A stretch of 64,000 bases of DNA from Cryptomeria japonica (lineage: Eukaryota > Streptophyta > Pinopsida > Cupressales > Cupressaceae): the NCBI RefSeq assembly GCF_030272615.1, contig NC_081415.1, forward strand, positions 371,795,809 to 371,859,808, written 5' to 3'. Made by a program: the position numbers and the translations under genes. How positions within the stretch are numbered: position 1 is the first letter of the stretch; the number at the start of each line of letters is the position of its first letter. Of the stretch, positions 44,682 to 56,464 are shown one piece after another. The notes under the pieces were generated by a model. The model saw nothing but the letters and a program-made list of their open reading frames with translations. It was not told the origin of the DNA and searched no databases.

Positions 44682-44693
44682 AAAGGGGGAGAT
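44682..44693 (+). promoter_or_regulatory. A2 LTR-proximal polypurine tract
   Basis: 'aaagggggagat' directly before the 3' LTR start TGTTGTC. Confidence 0.87.
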
Positions 44694-45619
44694 TGTTGTC
44701 ATTATACACTCAGATGAGAATGGTAGATGTTGTCATTGATAGAAACAAAGTGGAAAAAAGGTTTAACAAGGTTATACAGGTTCAACTGGCAACAGACTTC
44801 ACCTAATGGCACCACCAGATACAATAAGGTTTATTCACACCGGCATCCAGTTTACACCAGCAACAGATCATACTGGCATCCAAAGCTGACTTGGCAATAA
44901 TATTATTGATGTAATGTAAATAATAATTGTATGGCTAACATGATGTATTGTAAAGACTCATATATGTATGAGATCTTGTAGGTCATTTGAAAGGAAGTAG
45001 GTAATGAAATGTGTGTATGTAAGCGGTATATATGATAAGATAGGGATATGATACTAGATAATTGTATATGCACTTTGATGTGTTTATCTTGAGAGCAAAT
45101 AAGAAGAAGAGCAGAGCAAAGACTATTCTGTGTAAGCAAAATCATTTACCAGCAAGGTTTTTGGCAGAGGTATCAGACAAAGCTTAAACCGATACTGAAT
45201 GCAGCATTGCAGATGCTATTTTGAAGCAGTACATTATTATTGGATTTAACCATCCAATTGTGTAGTCAGTGGGACTCTATTTTTGTTGTTGAGTAGTGAG
45301 CTCTAGGCAGTTGGCCTTCCTACATGTGCAGGCCCCTATTGTAGTAAGTAATATTTATTCATATTGGCCAGTGAGTAAATATTGTGGGTCACAAATCCCA
45401 CTAAGGTTTTTCCCTCACTGGGTTTCCTTGCTAAAATATCTATGTTATGGTGTGCATTGATGCTGATTCTTTTGTTTCCCTTTACTGCATTATTATTTGC
45501 TTACCGGTATATTAATTTCAGTTACATAATTGCAATTAAGTTTAAATCTTTCATCTACCAGTCTAACACTGATTCACCCCCCCCTCTTAGTGTCTTTGGG
45601 ATTAACCAAGTATCTAACA
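44694..45619 (+). repeat. A2 3' LTR
   Basis: 926 bp, TGTTGTCATTATACAC...AAGTATCTAACA, followed by agtaa. It aligns end to end with 38858-39783. Confidence 0.93.
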
Positions 45620-45845
45620 AGTAATACATTTTGGGAGGAGGATGATGATGATCCTATATTTTCTCAATGATTCCTTAACATCACTATTGTATATATTGTA
45701 ACATCCTAAATTGTACTCCCTTACAATTTTGTCCTCATTTAAGCCCTCACCTTGGCATTCATCCCCCGAGGCTTGTTTGGATCTTGATTCTACTCACACC
45801 ATGTAAATAACTCAAAATATTCATTATTCGCACCTTTCTCCCCAA
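45620..45845 (+). mobile_element. Short flank and left part of element F LTR
   Basis: 77 bases of unassigned DNA, then from 45697 'tgtaacatcctaaattg', a typical plant gypsy LTR start. This LTR is cut at 45850 by A3 and resumes at 52528 after the CTTCC duplication, with 'tgtgtccctaattggtcagg'. The LTR call rests on the TGTAACATCC start and the downstream TATA-like box and leader, not on a second copy. Confidence 0.5.
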
Positions 45846-45850
45846 CTTCC

Positions 45851-46640
45851 TGTTAGGATTCCCAAATATACTGAGAGGGGGGAGGGTGAATCAGTATCTA
45901 ATCGGTATATAAATTTACTTGACTTAAAACATGAAAAGCATATTAAAACTGTGTACCAATAAACCAGAAATAATGCAGTAACTAAGAATAATAACAAAAA
46001 CATGAGAAGTACACCATAACATAGTATTTTAACGAGGAAAACCAGTGTGGGAAAAACCTCAGTAGGATTTGTGACCCACAATATTCACTTACTGGCCAAT
46101 AAGGGAATATTACTCTTACAATAGGGGCCTGCACATGTAGGAAGACCAAGTGCCTAGAGCTCACTACTTAATTGCAAAAGAAGTCGCACTGACTTACAAA
46201 AATGGATTATACTAATCCAATGTCTTGTATTGCTTCAGATCAGCATTTGCTATGCCAGATTTAGTACTGGTTTAAGCTCTGCTACAACATAAACCCTTAA
46301 CCAATATTTCACATATTAGGTTTGCTTATTTCGCATCCTATTTCACACATTTCCTATTACAAAATGATCTCATACATATATGAGTCATATTACAACTCGC
46401 CATGTCGGCTTACAATGATTTTATAATTAATTACAAAATACATTTCAAACAAAATTGAAGTTGGCCAAGGTGTCGATATCCTTCCTTTCACTGCCGGTGT
46501 TTCCTGTATGCCGGTGTAGAGTTTGTCGGTGTCGGTGCTAGTATCTTTGTCATGCCGGTGTCCTATGATTGCAAGGTTGCCATCAATGACAAAACCTTTA
46601 GTCACCTACAATTTCTCATTGGAGTGTGCATTTTCCAAAA
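45851..46640 (-). repeat. A3 3' LTR
   Basis: On the plus strand it begins tgttaggattcc and ends gcattttccaaaa, where the terminal CA has become AA (the 5' LTR keeps CCAACA). Homologous end to end with 51752-52522. Confidence 0.9.
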
Positions 46641-46641
46641 A

Positions 46642-46653
46642 TCTCCCCCTTTG
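46642..46653 (-). promoter_or_regulatory. A3 LTR-proximal polypurine tract
   Basis: CCAAAGGGGGAGA on the minus strand, next to the 3' LTR. Confidence 0.85.
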
Positions 46654-46808
46654 GCATTGATGGCAACACTCATGAGAAAAAAAGTGTCCAAAGTGATATC
46701 CAAAATAGTCTGCCAAAATTGTCTTACCAAAACTGTGTGCCAAAAAAAATGTATGTTCCCCCTAAGTAGATGATGTCCTTTCTTCTGACCATTTTTATCA
46801 TCCCACTA

Positions 46809-46819
46809 CTCCCCCTTTG
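46809..46819 (-). promoter_or_regulatory. A3 upstream polypurine tract copy
   Basis: CAAAGGGGGAG on the minus strand after ATTGATGT, about 155 bases from the LTR-proximal tract and just after the ORF2 stop. Confidence 0.55.
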
Positions 46820-46838
46820 ACATCAATGACAAAGGTTG

Positions 46839-49800
46839 TTATTCAGTGTCAGTGGAGTCCAACCTGGATTCTTGTAACCGATGGGTTACAATCTGAAATA
46901 TATCTGTCAAGATCAAATTTATACCATTACTGAATGTTTTGCTGTCATTTATTGCCTCTTGAGTTCTTTGAGTAGTACCGGTGAGTATGTGCATTTGCTC
47001 TTTTGGTGTCTTCAGTACGGGAACCAGAGCCTCAAATATTTCTTTTCTCAAAGAAATAAGGTATTCAAGTCTTGGACTAAGTCCGCATTTCAAGTCCTTT
47101 GCATTATCCTTTATTCCCTATTTGTCATTTTCTAACTTCTTGATTTTCTCTTCTTTCTCTGCAATCTTCTTCTCTAACTCCAAAAATGAATCCGATGCAC
47201 CTATCAGAATGTCAGCAATATTGTTTATCTTATCTTGTACTTTTCTGATCTCCTTGTCAAGATCCTCTGTCAAAATATTTGTTTTACAGGTGTCCCCGTA
47301 CAGTTTCTTGGAGTCAAGAATTATTTCTCCAAGTTCTGGTAATAGAGTATCCATTTTCTCCTTTTTCTTATTTACAATATCCTCAAAGAATTTCTCTTTT
47401 TCCTTTATCATCCTTTCCTTAAATGTATCCTCATTTATTTGATCAATAGTCAGTAAGTTACTGGTGATGAATTTAGACAATGTGTCTAGTTGTCCTAAAG
47501 AATCCTTATTATCAACTGTGCACTTTGGTGCAATCAATTTAAGAATTGATATTGTATCATCAATAGCCTTATAGGATTGTGCATTACATTCCGTGATCTT
47601 CTTTATTGAATCTAACAGGACCTCAGTTACATTAGTAGGTTTGAATTTTGCCATAGCTCTACCAGATGTTTGTCCAACAGTATTTACAATATCCATGCTA
47701 CCAGTTGTGGTAATTACTTTACTTGATTCGACCTCTGGTAGGTCAATTTGTGTTTACATTTGCGCAAACAAAGGTTTTTGCTTTTCAGTTTGGGCCGGTG
47801 GCACTGTGTCTGTCTGAACCTATGCTTCAACCTGTACCTATTTTGGTTTCTCTATCTGTGTCTCAGAGGGTTTCTTTGAGCTTTTAACTGTCGGTTTCTT
47901 AGATGTAGTCTCAGTTTGTACCTCTGAACTCTCTTTTGCCGGTTTTTCAGATGGTTTTTCTATTGTATCTACCGGTTTCTCTGTGGTATCCTCTGTCGGT
48001 TGCTCTGTCTATGTAGCTTTTTCTATGTTCATCTCAACCTCTGTAGCTGGTGACTTAGTAGTTACATTTTTCACCTTGTCCTCAGTGGTTTCTATGTCAA
48101 CCACAACATTAACTTCCCGTGTGTCTACATTTACCATATACAAAATTTAAGAATTAGGATTTGTATCCTCTATCGGAGTCTCCATACTCTCTGTGGCCGG
48201 TTGTCTGTCAATAGTGCCTACCGGTGGAGTATCTGAAAGAGGTGGGGGCACATTGTCAGTTATTTTCAAGCTTGGTGGTCCACCTACCTTACCTTTCCCC
48301 TTATCTCTGTCCTTTTGATATACTTTGATCATTTTTGGCCTAATTAATTCTTCCTCTTTTTCATTTTCCACAAAGAATATATCCCATCCATCTACTATTT
48401 CCTCATATACTTCATTTACTCTGCCAACCATTAGTGCTACATGCTGGTGAGCAGTAGAAAATATTGTCCGGTTAGCCTCACTGATTAATTTGTCTATTTC
48501 ATCAGGTGAGTTAACTGGATGCACTGCCAGTAATTTTTCAATCTTAATCTTTTTATCCAATTCAACAATGGCTAATCTTCTAGCTTCTAATCTCATATAC
48601 AAGTCATTTGGAATTTCATCAACAATTTGCATCAAAAATTTCTTGTATATATCTAAGTGTAGAATTACACTATTCTCTATGCTTTCCTTATCATCAGTAG
48701 ATAGTGTATTGTATATTTTGTTTATGTTCTTCAGCTTACCATCCTCTGTAAATTCGCTAAGAAGTTTGTCTAGAGGAGCAATAGTCTATTTCACCTTCTT
48801 CTTCTTAAGAGTCATTTTCTTCGCCGGAGGCCTTACTGCCTGTTGCTTCTGTTTGGTTGTTTTTGGTGTAGGAGAGGGTACCAGTGGGGGTTTTCTTTTC
48901 ATTTCCACCCTTTGAAATACTACCGGTATATCACTCTTAGAAGAAGTTCCAACTGGTGAAAGATGAGTTTCCAGTTGAGGTGCTTCCAACTCACTTTCAC
49001 TTATACCAGTTTGTCTCAAAACATCTTCCTTGATTTCCTTTGCCTACCAGGTTCCTTTTCTTACAGTTGCTTCAACTTTCTTAACCATTTTCCTAGATTG
49101 AATAGTACTTTCTATTGTTTCAACACTACCAAACACTTTCTCTTCCAGTTCCTTTGGAGCTTCAAGGAGGGCTTTTGCATAAGTTTCTATGATGTTGTCA
49201 TCTGTTTCATAACCCATTTCAGTTACCCAAATAGTTCTAGGGATAACTGCCTCCATCCAGATTTCATCTTTCTTGATCACAAAATAGATTTGTTTCTGAT
49301 ACTTATTGACAATAGCTTGTGACAATCTTACTCTAGTTTTCATTTGAGCCTTAAATGCTTGAAAATACTCATTTAGGTTTTTCTCCTTGTTCTCTCCCAT
49401 ATTGCTCAGTAAATCTAACAGTTGTTTTCCTACCGGGATGTCAAAGCCAAACTCTCTAGTACCAATACCAGGTACTTGTTTGGTTATGTACACCATCAAA
49501 CAAACAAGTAAGTTTCTGAATTTGAATGTTCCTTTCTTATCTCCTTTAATCTTTCCCAAATTGTCTATCAGCTCATCTTTAAGCCATTCACATATATCTA
49601 TTCTTGCATTATCATTGACCATATCATAGGCACTTTTGATACATAGGCTAGAAACTAAATTTAACCTATTTGCATGTGTAGCCTTATAACCTAAGATCAT
49701 ATTGATAAATTTGACATTAATGTCTTTTACATCGTTTACCCTTAGAGACCTTTTATCAAATGTTGCACCAGTTAGGTTTGTCACTGTGTCATTTGAGACC

Positions 49801-50262
49801 TTCTTTGTTTTGTCAAGTCTGTTACCAGTGGAAGGTAACCCTGTTACAGCTTTTACGACTTCTTTTGTGATTTTATGAATTGAGTCCAACTAGAAAAATT
49901 CACCATGTACTCTGCTTAACACAATCCTTATGATATCCTTGGGAAAATTCGGGATACTAAGAATTTCAGTAAAACCTAGGGTTTCCACTATTTTGTGTTC
50001 CGGCTTGACATTTCCAGATTCATCACAAATCATAGACATACATATTCTTAATCTCATCATCACCTAGTTCCTCAATATGACAATGTATATACATCCTAGG
50101 GTCTTCAGCATATACTACTCCCTTAGGAATTTGAGAAAATGCACCTATGCTATCATCTTTCTTTGCAATTTCAGGAACCAGTTTGAAAATGGGTCTAGGG
50201 CACTTAATAACCTCAACAACAGTAGGTTTTGCAATAAATTTAGGAGTAGATGAAGATGCCAT
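46839..50262 (-). pseudogene. A3 ORF2, unrecognised large protein
   Basis: About 1,140 codons from MASSSTPKFIAKPTVVEV to RLDSTDTE. The first 80 codons are in one frame. After one frame change near 49900-50020 everything down to 46839 is in a single frame with a handful of stops. Conserved N-terminal domain: IHKITKEVVKAVTGLPSTG, IDICEWLKDELIDNLGKIKG and WMEAVIPRTIWVTEMGYE. Then a basic Lys/Pro part (KTTKQKQQAVRPP, KKMTLKKKKVK), ELDKKIKIEKLLAV, a Thr/Val/Pro-rich acidic stretch, and a C-terminal coiled coil (TEVLLDSIKKITEC, LEKKIAEKEEKIKKLEND). No known catalytic motif. Confidence 0.82.
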
Positions 50263-50585
50263 AGCTATAAATACCTCAATCTGCCTTAAGGATGAATGAT
50301 TTGATGGATTTCTTTACTTCTTCGCTTGGAATACCTTTGCTCAGGAATTTTCACGCTCTCAAAGATTTGAATGCTTGGTGAATGAAAAAGGAGCCAAAAT
50401 ACTTGCTTTATAATGTTATTTTTGCCAATTACCACATTTAATGCTTGTTGGTTAAGTCACAACTTAAGTCATCTTCCGTTATAGAAGCAATTTCAACTTC
50501 TCACCATTAATCGAGGGAATAATAATAAGTTTTTCATTTTGTTGCTAAACCCCCAAGAGATTTTTCTTTAGTTAGATGAAGAGTC

Positions 50586-51680
50586 TCATGCTGATGGAGT
50601 GTTACTCTGTTCTACTGGTGGAGGAGTATTCCCATCAATATTCAGATTTGACTTTCTAATCCATTGTTTTGAGAATTCTTGCTTTACCTCTTCAACCTTT
50701 TCTTTACCTTTCAAACTAGGACCTTTGTTATTTGCCGATGATGCCTTACTTCTACAAAATTTTGCAATATGTCCAATTTTGTTATAGGCATAACAAGTCA
50801 CATTGTTCTTCTGAATAGCTTTCCCATATCCTATGCCGGTATGTGTTCTGCATTGATTAGATAAGTGTCCAAATCTTCCACAAATATAACATCTTACATT
50901 CATTCTACAATTCTCTAAATTATGACCAAGTTTGTTGCATTTAGAGAATTGACCGGTGGGTGTATTAGTATTCTGATAATTTCTAGATCTACACTAATTT
51001 GCTCTATGACCATACTTGTTACAGTTAAAGCATTTTCCATTAAATTTGTAAGTAGTAGGTTGTCTTACCGGTTTGCTATGATCATGATTGTTTGCAGTAC
51101 CAGAGCTTTCACCAACTTCACAGCCAAGGCTATTTGTATCACCATTAGGTTTCTGATTCTTCAGCATGTCACCAAGTTCTTCTAAACTTTTCTTGAATTT
51201 ATCCTTGTGTTGATTTGCAGCAGTTAGTTCACTCTCCAAAATTCCTTTCTGTCTTATGAGTTCAGTTCTATCATTTTGTGTGTGCATAAGATCTGTCTTC
51301 AACATATCATTTTCATGACTTAGTCTTGTGTTTTCATTTCTAGCATCATTTAGTCTTCTAACCAAGTCTTCTTCATTCTTCTTTCTGTCTTCAATTTCTT
51401 TACAAAATCTCATAGTCATATCTTGCATCTCATTCTTTGCTGTACTGATTTCTTGTCTTAGCTTGTTTATCAAATCATTAAGAGTTTCCTTTTCATTTTC
51501 CTCATTTTGCATTTTTTCACACATTTCTCTTCTCTTGTTCCTTGCAATAGTAAAATTCTCTTGAAGTGCTTGAATAATATCCTGAGCAGCCTTCAGATCA
51601 TCCTCAAGTTTGATATTCTTCACTTTTTCTGCATCATAGTCTGTAAGAGTTGTTTCCAATTGCTTTCTCAAGTTTTCCAT
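50586..51680 (-). pseudogene. A3 Gag-like coiled-coil protein with CCHC knuckles
   Basis: Start MENLRKQLETTLTDYDAEKV at 51680, about 55 bases after the PBS. One frame to the stop at 50586, with a single in-frame TAG at about 50994. Residues 1-200 form a long heptad-rich coiled coil (EKVKNIKLEDDLKAAQDII, ENDMLKTDLMHTQNDRTEL). Knuckles: CFNCNKYGHRAN-stop-C, FSKCNKLGHNLENC (first Cys lost), CYICGRFGHLSNQC and CYAYNKIGHIAKFC (second Cys lost). Between them A2 and A3 show that four complete knuckles are ancestral. Confidence 0.88.
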
Positions 51681-51734
51681 CTCTACCAGTGACAAGATCT
51701 TCTTCAAGCTATTAGGCTTCTGAAAATAGAGGAC

Positions 51735-51749
51735 TAGGCTCTGATACCA
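51735..51749 (-). promoter_or_regulatory. A3 primer-binding site
   Basis: TGGTATCAGAGCCTA on the minus strand, two bases from the LTR: the canonical initiator-Met tRNA type. Confidence 0.93.
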
Positions 51750-51751
51750 AT

Positions 51752-52522
51752 TGTTAGGATTCTTAAAGATGCTGAGAGGGGGGGGGTGAATCAATATCTA
51801 ACTAGTATATAAATTTACTTGACTTAAAACATGAAAAGCATATTAAAATTGTGTACCGGTAAACCAAAAATAATGTAGTAACTAAGAATAATAACAAAAA
51901 CATGAGAATCACACCATAACATAGTATTTTAACGAGGAAACTTGGTGTGGGAAAAACCTCGGTGGGATTTGTGACCCACAATATTCGCTTACTGGCCAAT
52001 AAGGGAATATTACTCTTACAATAGGGGCTTGCACATGTAGGAAGACCAAGTGCCTAGAGCTCATTGCTCAATTGCAAAAGAAGTCACACTGAATCACAAA
52101 AATGGATTATACTAATCCAATGTCTTGTACTGCTTCAGATTAGCATCCGCTATGCCAGATTCAGTATCGGTTTAAGCTCTACTAAAACATAAACCCTTAA
52201 CCAATATTTCGCATATTAGGTCTGCTTATTTCACATCCTATTACAAAATGATCTCATACATATAGGAGTCATATTACAACTCGCCATGTCGGCTTAAAAT
52301 GATTTTATAATTAATTACAAAATAGATTTCAAACAAAATTGAAGTCAGCCAAGGTGCCGGTATCCTTCCTTTCATTGTCGGTGTTCTGTATGCCGGTGTA
52401 GAGTCTGTCAGTGCCGGTGCCAGTATCTTTGTCATGCTGGTGTCCTATGATTGCAAGGTTGCCATCAATGAAAAAACCTTCAATCACCTACTATTTCTCA
52501 TTGGAGTGTGCATTTTCCAACA
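51752..52522 (-). repeat. A3 5' LTR
   Basis: 771 bp. On the element strand it starts TGTTGGAAAATGCACACTCC and ends GAATCCTAACA. Followed outside by CTTCC. By eye it differs from the 3' LTR at fewer than about one site in ten. Confidence 0.93.
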
Positions 52523-52527
52523 CTTCC

Positions 52528-53817
52528 TGTGTCCCTAATTGGTCAGGACCAGGGCATTAACACTCTGGACTAGAGTATGCTTTGGTCCTCCCAATTAGGA
52601 CCAATTTTGGGGCCTCACAATGATCATTCAATTTGAGTGGGAATTATGATTTTGTGTCGGCTCATGTCAGAAAATTAAGTTGTTTTTTGATAAGCATGTT
52701 TAAAAGGAGGTCTACCCCTCTCATTTTGAGATACATCTAATTAATCGATCAAGTAATCAAGGATTCAAATTCAAGTGAGCAAGCAATCAGTCTTCTTTCA
52801 AGCTTTGGAGCAAAAGTAGGGTCAAGATTCAAGCATTGGAGTTGACATTCATGTTCTATGTTTATGAAGACTTCATGAAACCCTAATTCCTTGTGGAGAC
52901 AAACAAAAATCCATAAAAAGGAACATGTACGAAGTTGTGATTTTCAGGATCGACTTTATTCACAGAGATGAACAGGTTCCCCTTTGGATGACAAAAAGTT
53001 TAGAGGACTACAATGACGAACATTCTGGTCTAAAAAAATCAGAACGACCTTCTAGGAACAAATACGAGCACTCACATATTACTTAGATCTAGGTTTGTGG
53101 TTCGATCCGACGACTGTAGCTCACTGTTTATGAATTTTTACTTCAATATCAACACATTTACCCTAATTTTAGCATTTTCACAATTCAACTTAAAAGAGGG
53201 CATCAAATCCTAATGCAGTGAATCTAGTAGATTTCTCAGCCCCATCCTTGCTCATTTGAGGCTAGATCTAGTGGGTTCATCCCTCTTTAATGTGGTGGTA
53301 CCTAAGCAAATATTAGTGGTTTTACTACATCATTAGGTGAAACCCTAATATTTTTCACCATTACATTTTGGTTAACCCAACATATTACACTTTAATTTTT
53401 TAATTTATGTTCTTAGATCTGAGTGTTTATACATTCCAAATTCAAATTTACATTTACAATTTTAATTTTTCACACGAATTTAAAAAATTTAGAGGTTAAA
53501 TTCACAAAAACCCTAATTTTAAATTCCAAAATTGAACTTTTGGGTTGCCTAATTTGGATTAATTATTTTAGATCTGATTACTTATGCAATTTAAAATTCA
53601 AAATTTCCCTCCTAGATCTAATTTTTAATTTAATTACATAAATTTAGTGGTTTAATTTACAAAAACCCTAATTTATAATTCTAAAATTTACTTATGGCTT
53701 GCATAATTTTCAAATCAATTTTCAGATCTAATTTTCATGATATGCTATGCTATGATTTAGATCACAAATCAAATTTCTTAACTAATTGGTTAATCAACAT
53801 TTTTATTAATTTTTTCA
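52528..53817 (+). other. Element F: rest of LTR and leader
   Basis: No coding frame. A TTTAAAAGG TATA-like box lies at 52699-52707. The leader part (about 53160-53800) is AT-rich with repeated 'aaaaccctaat' and 'aaattcaaaatt' phrases. The LTR/leader boundary and PBS were not found. Confidence 0.45.
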
Positions 53818-54648
53818 TTGTTTAATCATAGATTTCAAACTTCAAATTCAAATTTCCCTCCTTTGTACATGAGTTTTACTACCATTAGTCGTGCCTACAA
53901 TATTCCCGTGAGAATAAGTTGTAAAATTAAGTCTTCCCAAGGTTTAATTACTAAGGATATGGAGTCCAATTTGGATAACTTATTTCATGAGAATGGTGGT
54001 GGTTCCTCTAATCCAACAATTGATGTCATTTATCCCCATTCTTTCCAATTCTCATGATGTGGACCTAGGGTTTTCGTTGATCAATTAGAGAAGATTGACA
54101 ACGAATTTGAAAATCTTCATTAATGGATAAGTCAACAATACCCAAAAAGTGAGGCAATACCATTAATTGAAGGATTAAAGAGAATGGTTTAAAGTGATAA
54201 AATTGGTGTTGATTTGTTGTGTGACCTTTCTCATACTGTTGACACTAATATCATGCCTATGAAAATTTGTGTTGAAGTCCTTGGTTACACTCAAGCTCCT
54301 AGTCAAGTTAATCATTCTATTCTTAAGCCTACATCCTTTCCTAGTGTGCCTACTTTCACATCTTCTATCATGACTACTTCCACACAAAATGTTAATCCTA
54401 CACATGCTAGTCAAGGGAGAAAATTTGTTAATCAAAATTATTTCATACCTCCTGTGTGCGAGAAAAGTGGGGGACAGAAATGTAAAATTTAGTTTCCAAA
54501 AGATCCACACACCAATGGGACTTTTTGTGCAAGTTATGGAGCTATATTGAATAGCACAACTTCCCAAGGGGTGTTCTATTGTTCTCTATCTCACATGATT
54601 CCTCAAGCTAGTGCCTTTGCTCTTAGATCACTGAGCAAAGTGACTTAG
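53818..54648 (+). pseudogene. Element F degraded ORF, perhaps Gag
   Basis: Frame 1 from about 53818 (or ATG 53868) to TAG 54646-54648, with stops at 54058, 54121, 54190 and 54490. It encodes VDQLEKIDNEFENLH, IPLIEGLKRMV, VDLLCDLSHTVDTNIMPMKI, then a Ser/Thr/Pro-rich part. Location after an LTR and leader suggests Gag, but I see no gag motif or knuckle, and I do not recognise the protein. It stops where element D begins, so D probably inserted into F. Confidence 0.5.
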
Positions 54649-55877
54649 GAATGACAACTCCAAGAATGAGTGATGTTTGATTAATTTAGCATGAATGCAT
54701 TCCTAGATATGTATGATACTGAATCTATGATGATTTAAACTAGCATGAATATGATGTTATGATGAAGATTAGTAATCCTATCCTAACAATATATACTAGT
54801 TTAACATGGATATGCTATGATATTTAAAATTACTTCTAAAATGCTATTAAGATGATTTTTATCAAAGAGAGGCTAAATGATTAATAAAATGACTATAGAT
54901 TAGATGCATGAAACTTTGATCTCTCAAAATGAGAGAATGAGATCTCTATTTATAGGAAAAATAGGGCAATGGATGGTCAAGATTGGATAATCTTAACAAG
55001 GGCCAGGGTTGAAAGTTCTCAATCTATGTTCACAATTCTCACCAATGAAATGGTGACAATTGCCAACAAGAGAATTCTTGAGAGGAGATGAAAGAAGCAT
55101 TAAATGCTTGAGAAGACATGAAGGTTACCTTAGGAGGTAAGGGTTAAGGTTAGGTTAGAGTTATCCATTGGATAAAGCTTTTACCCAAGAGGTTAACTCT
55201 TGTGCAAGGGTTAAAGGGATAACCAAGGTTAAAGCCATGAATGCTCGATGAGACCCTTGGGTTAGATGTGGGTTGAGTTAGAGAGAAACTCTCTAATCAT
55301 GCAAGAATGTTGAGTTAACCATTAATGGTTATGAAGACTTTGAAGGTTAACTTGTTGAGGACATAAAGCCTTTAATGGTTATTTAATACTTTGAGGGTTT
55401 GAGAAGTGACTTCCGTTTGCTTAGAGATGTGACAATATTTAGGAGATGGATTAGGCTAAATTGGAAGTGATTAGAAAAATCTAGAAGGGGGTTAAGGAGG
55501 CAAGTGGGAGATGTAGGATTTTGCAAGTGGATGGAGGGGAATTTTAATTAAAATAAATTACTTTATTTCAACAAAAATAGATGCAACTTGCATAAATACA
55601 AGCGACGGATTTAAATAAATAAATTAGATTTATTTACTTGCAAGGATCAATTTAATTAAATGTAAATTTAATGAAAAGGGGAGAAAGGGGAATTTAATTA
55701 GATAAAGTGATTTATTTAATTAAAGGCTAGAAAAGGCTAAGGTGAACTTAATTAATTAAATTGAGTAATTCATTTAATTAAATAGATGAATATAAAGAAT
55801 TTAATTAAATAGAGGAATGAGGTTAAAATGAATATTAAATATTCACTTAGGAAAGTGGTCATTTTTATACGTCTACA
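54641..55877 (-). repeat. Element D 3' LTR
   Basis: Starts on the minus strand at 55877 with TGTAGACG directly after the PPT. The U3 is full of AATTAAATAAAT-like words (55560-55850), as in Tat-1. A CTATAAATAG TATA box lies at about 54946-54955 (minus). The end is set at about 54641 or 54652 by analogy with Tat-1 (about 330 bases past the TATA box); there is no second copy to confirm it. Confidence 0.7.
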
Positions 55878-55892
55878 TTTTGCCCCTCTTTG
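55878..55892 (-). promoter_or_regulatory. Element D polypurine tract
   Basis: CAAAGAGGGGCAAAA on the minus strand, directly before the LTR start. Primes plus-strand DNA synthesis. Confidence 0.85.
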
Positions 55893-56221
55893 AAGTGACG
55901 TGTGTGCACATGCTGATTCAAAGAAAATTTGTCAGAGATGCTATCAAAATTTGTTCGATATGATGTCATGTGTCAAGATGTTGATATGATGCCCCATATT
56001 TAATGAATGATATTGATGATGCCCCCTCGGGAGATGAATAAAGGATTTTGAAAATTTTGTTGATTTGATGAGCGTTTTTGAATTAATTGCATTTTGAATA
56101 TTTTGACTGTGTTGAATGCATTTGAAATTGATTCATCTCCCGAAAATGATGTTGATAAGGTTAAAATTGAAAAAAATGAGGAAAACACATGCCCCACTTA
56201 CTAACCTTGTTGACTTTTACC

Positions 56222-56232
56222 CTATAAAAAGG
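56222..56232 (+). promoter_or_regulatory. TATA box of the antisense PMD gene
   Basis: 'ctataaaaagg' on the plus strand, 67 bases upstream of the first ATG of the PMD gene. It lies inside the element between the PPT and the gene. Assigned from motif and spacing. Confidence 0.55.
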
Positions 56233-56464
56233 TAAAAAGTGATTTTATTCTTATCATTTGCACATTTGTCTCCTTGTGATTGTGACACTTGAGCTTTGAT
56301 GAAAATGTCGGTTCCCTATGCTTCACACCGATTTAAGAGCGTTCGTCAATACTGGAGGCCCGTCGTGTATGGCCCACCTGTAAGTCATCTAATTTTTTCC
56401 ATGTTTGTAATTGTTTTGCTTTTGTTTGATCATGTTCTTCATTTTTTAGTTGAAAATTTGCCGT

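Larger units (their letters stand above)
38858..45619 (+). mobile_element. A2: complete pol-less LTR retrotransposon
   Basis: Two 926 bp LTRs, iMet-type PBS, a coiled-coil and CCHC Gag-like ORF, a large ORF2, two polypurine tracts. Flanks ggtaa (38853-38857) and agtaa (45620-45624) fit a TSD with one change. No protease, RT, RNase H or integrase motif lies anywhere between the LTRs, and there is no room for them: Gag ends at 40946 and ORF2 starts at 41260. A3 has the same content, so this layout is a family trait and not a deletion in one copy. Confidence 0.92.
45851..52522 (-). mobile_element. A3: complete pol-less LTR retrotransposon
   Basis: Same family as A1 and A2, in minus orientation. 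Perfect 5 bp TSD CTTCC at 45846-45850 and 52523-52527. LTRs of 790 and 771 bp, an intact iMet-type PBS, the Gag-like ORF, ORF2 and both polypurine tracts. No polymerase genes. Better preserved than A2: long stretches of ORF2 are open in one frame. Confidence 0.94.

Noticed and set aside
53400..53720. Telomere-like 'aaaccctaa' words in the F leader
   Set aside because: Isolated copies in AT-rich sequence, not a tandem array; common in plant non-coding DNA.
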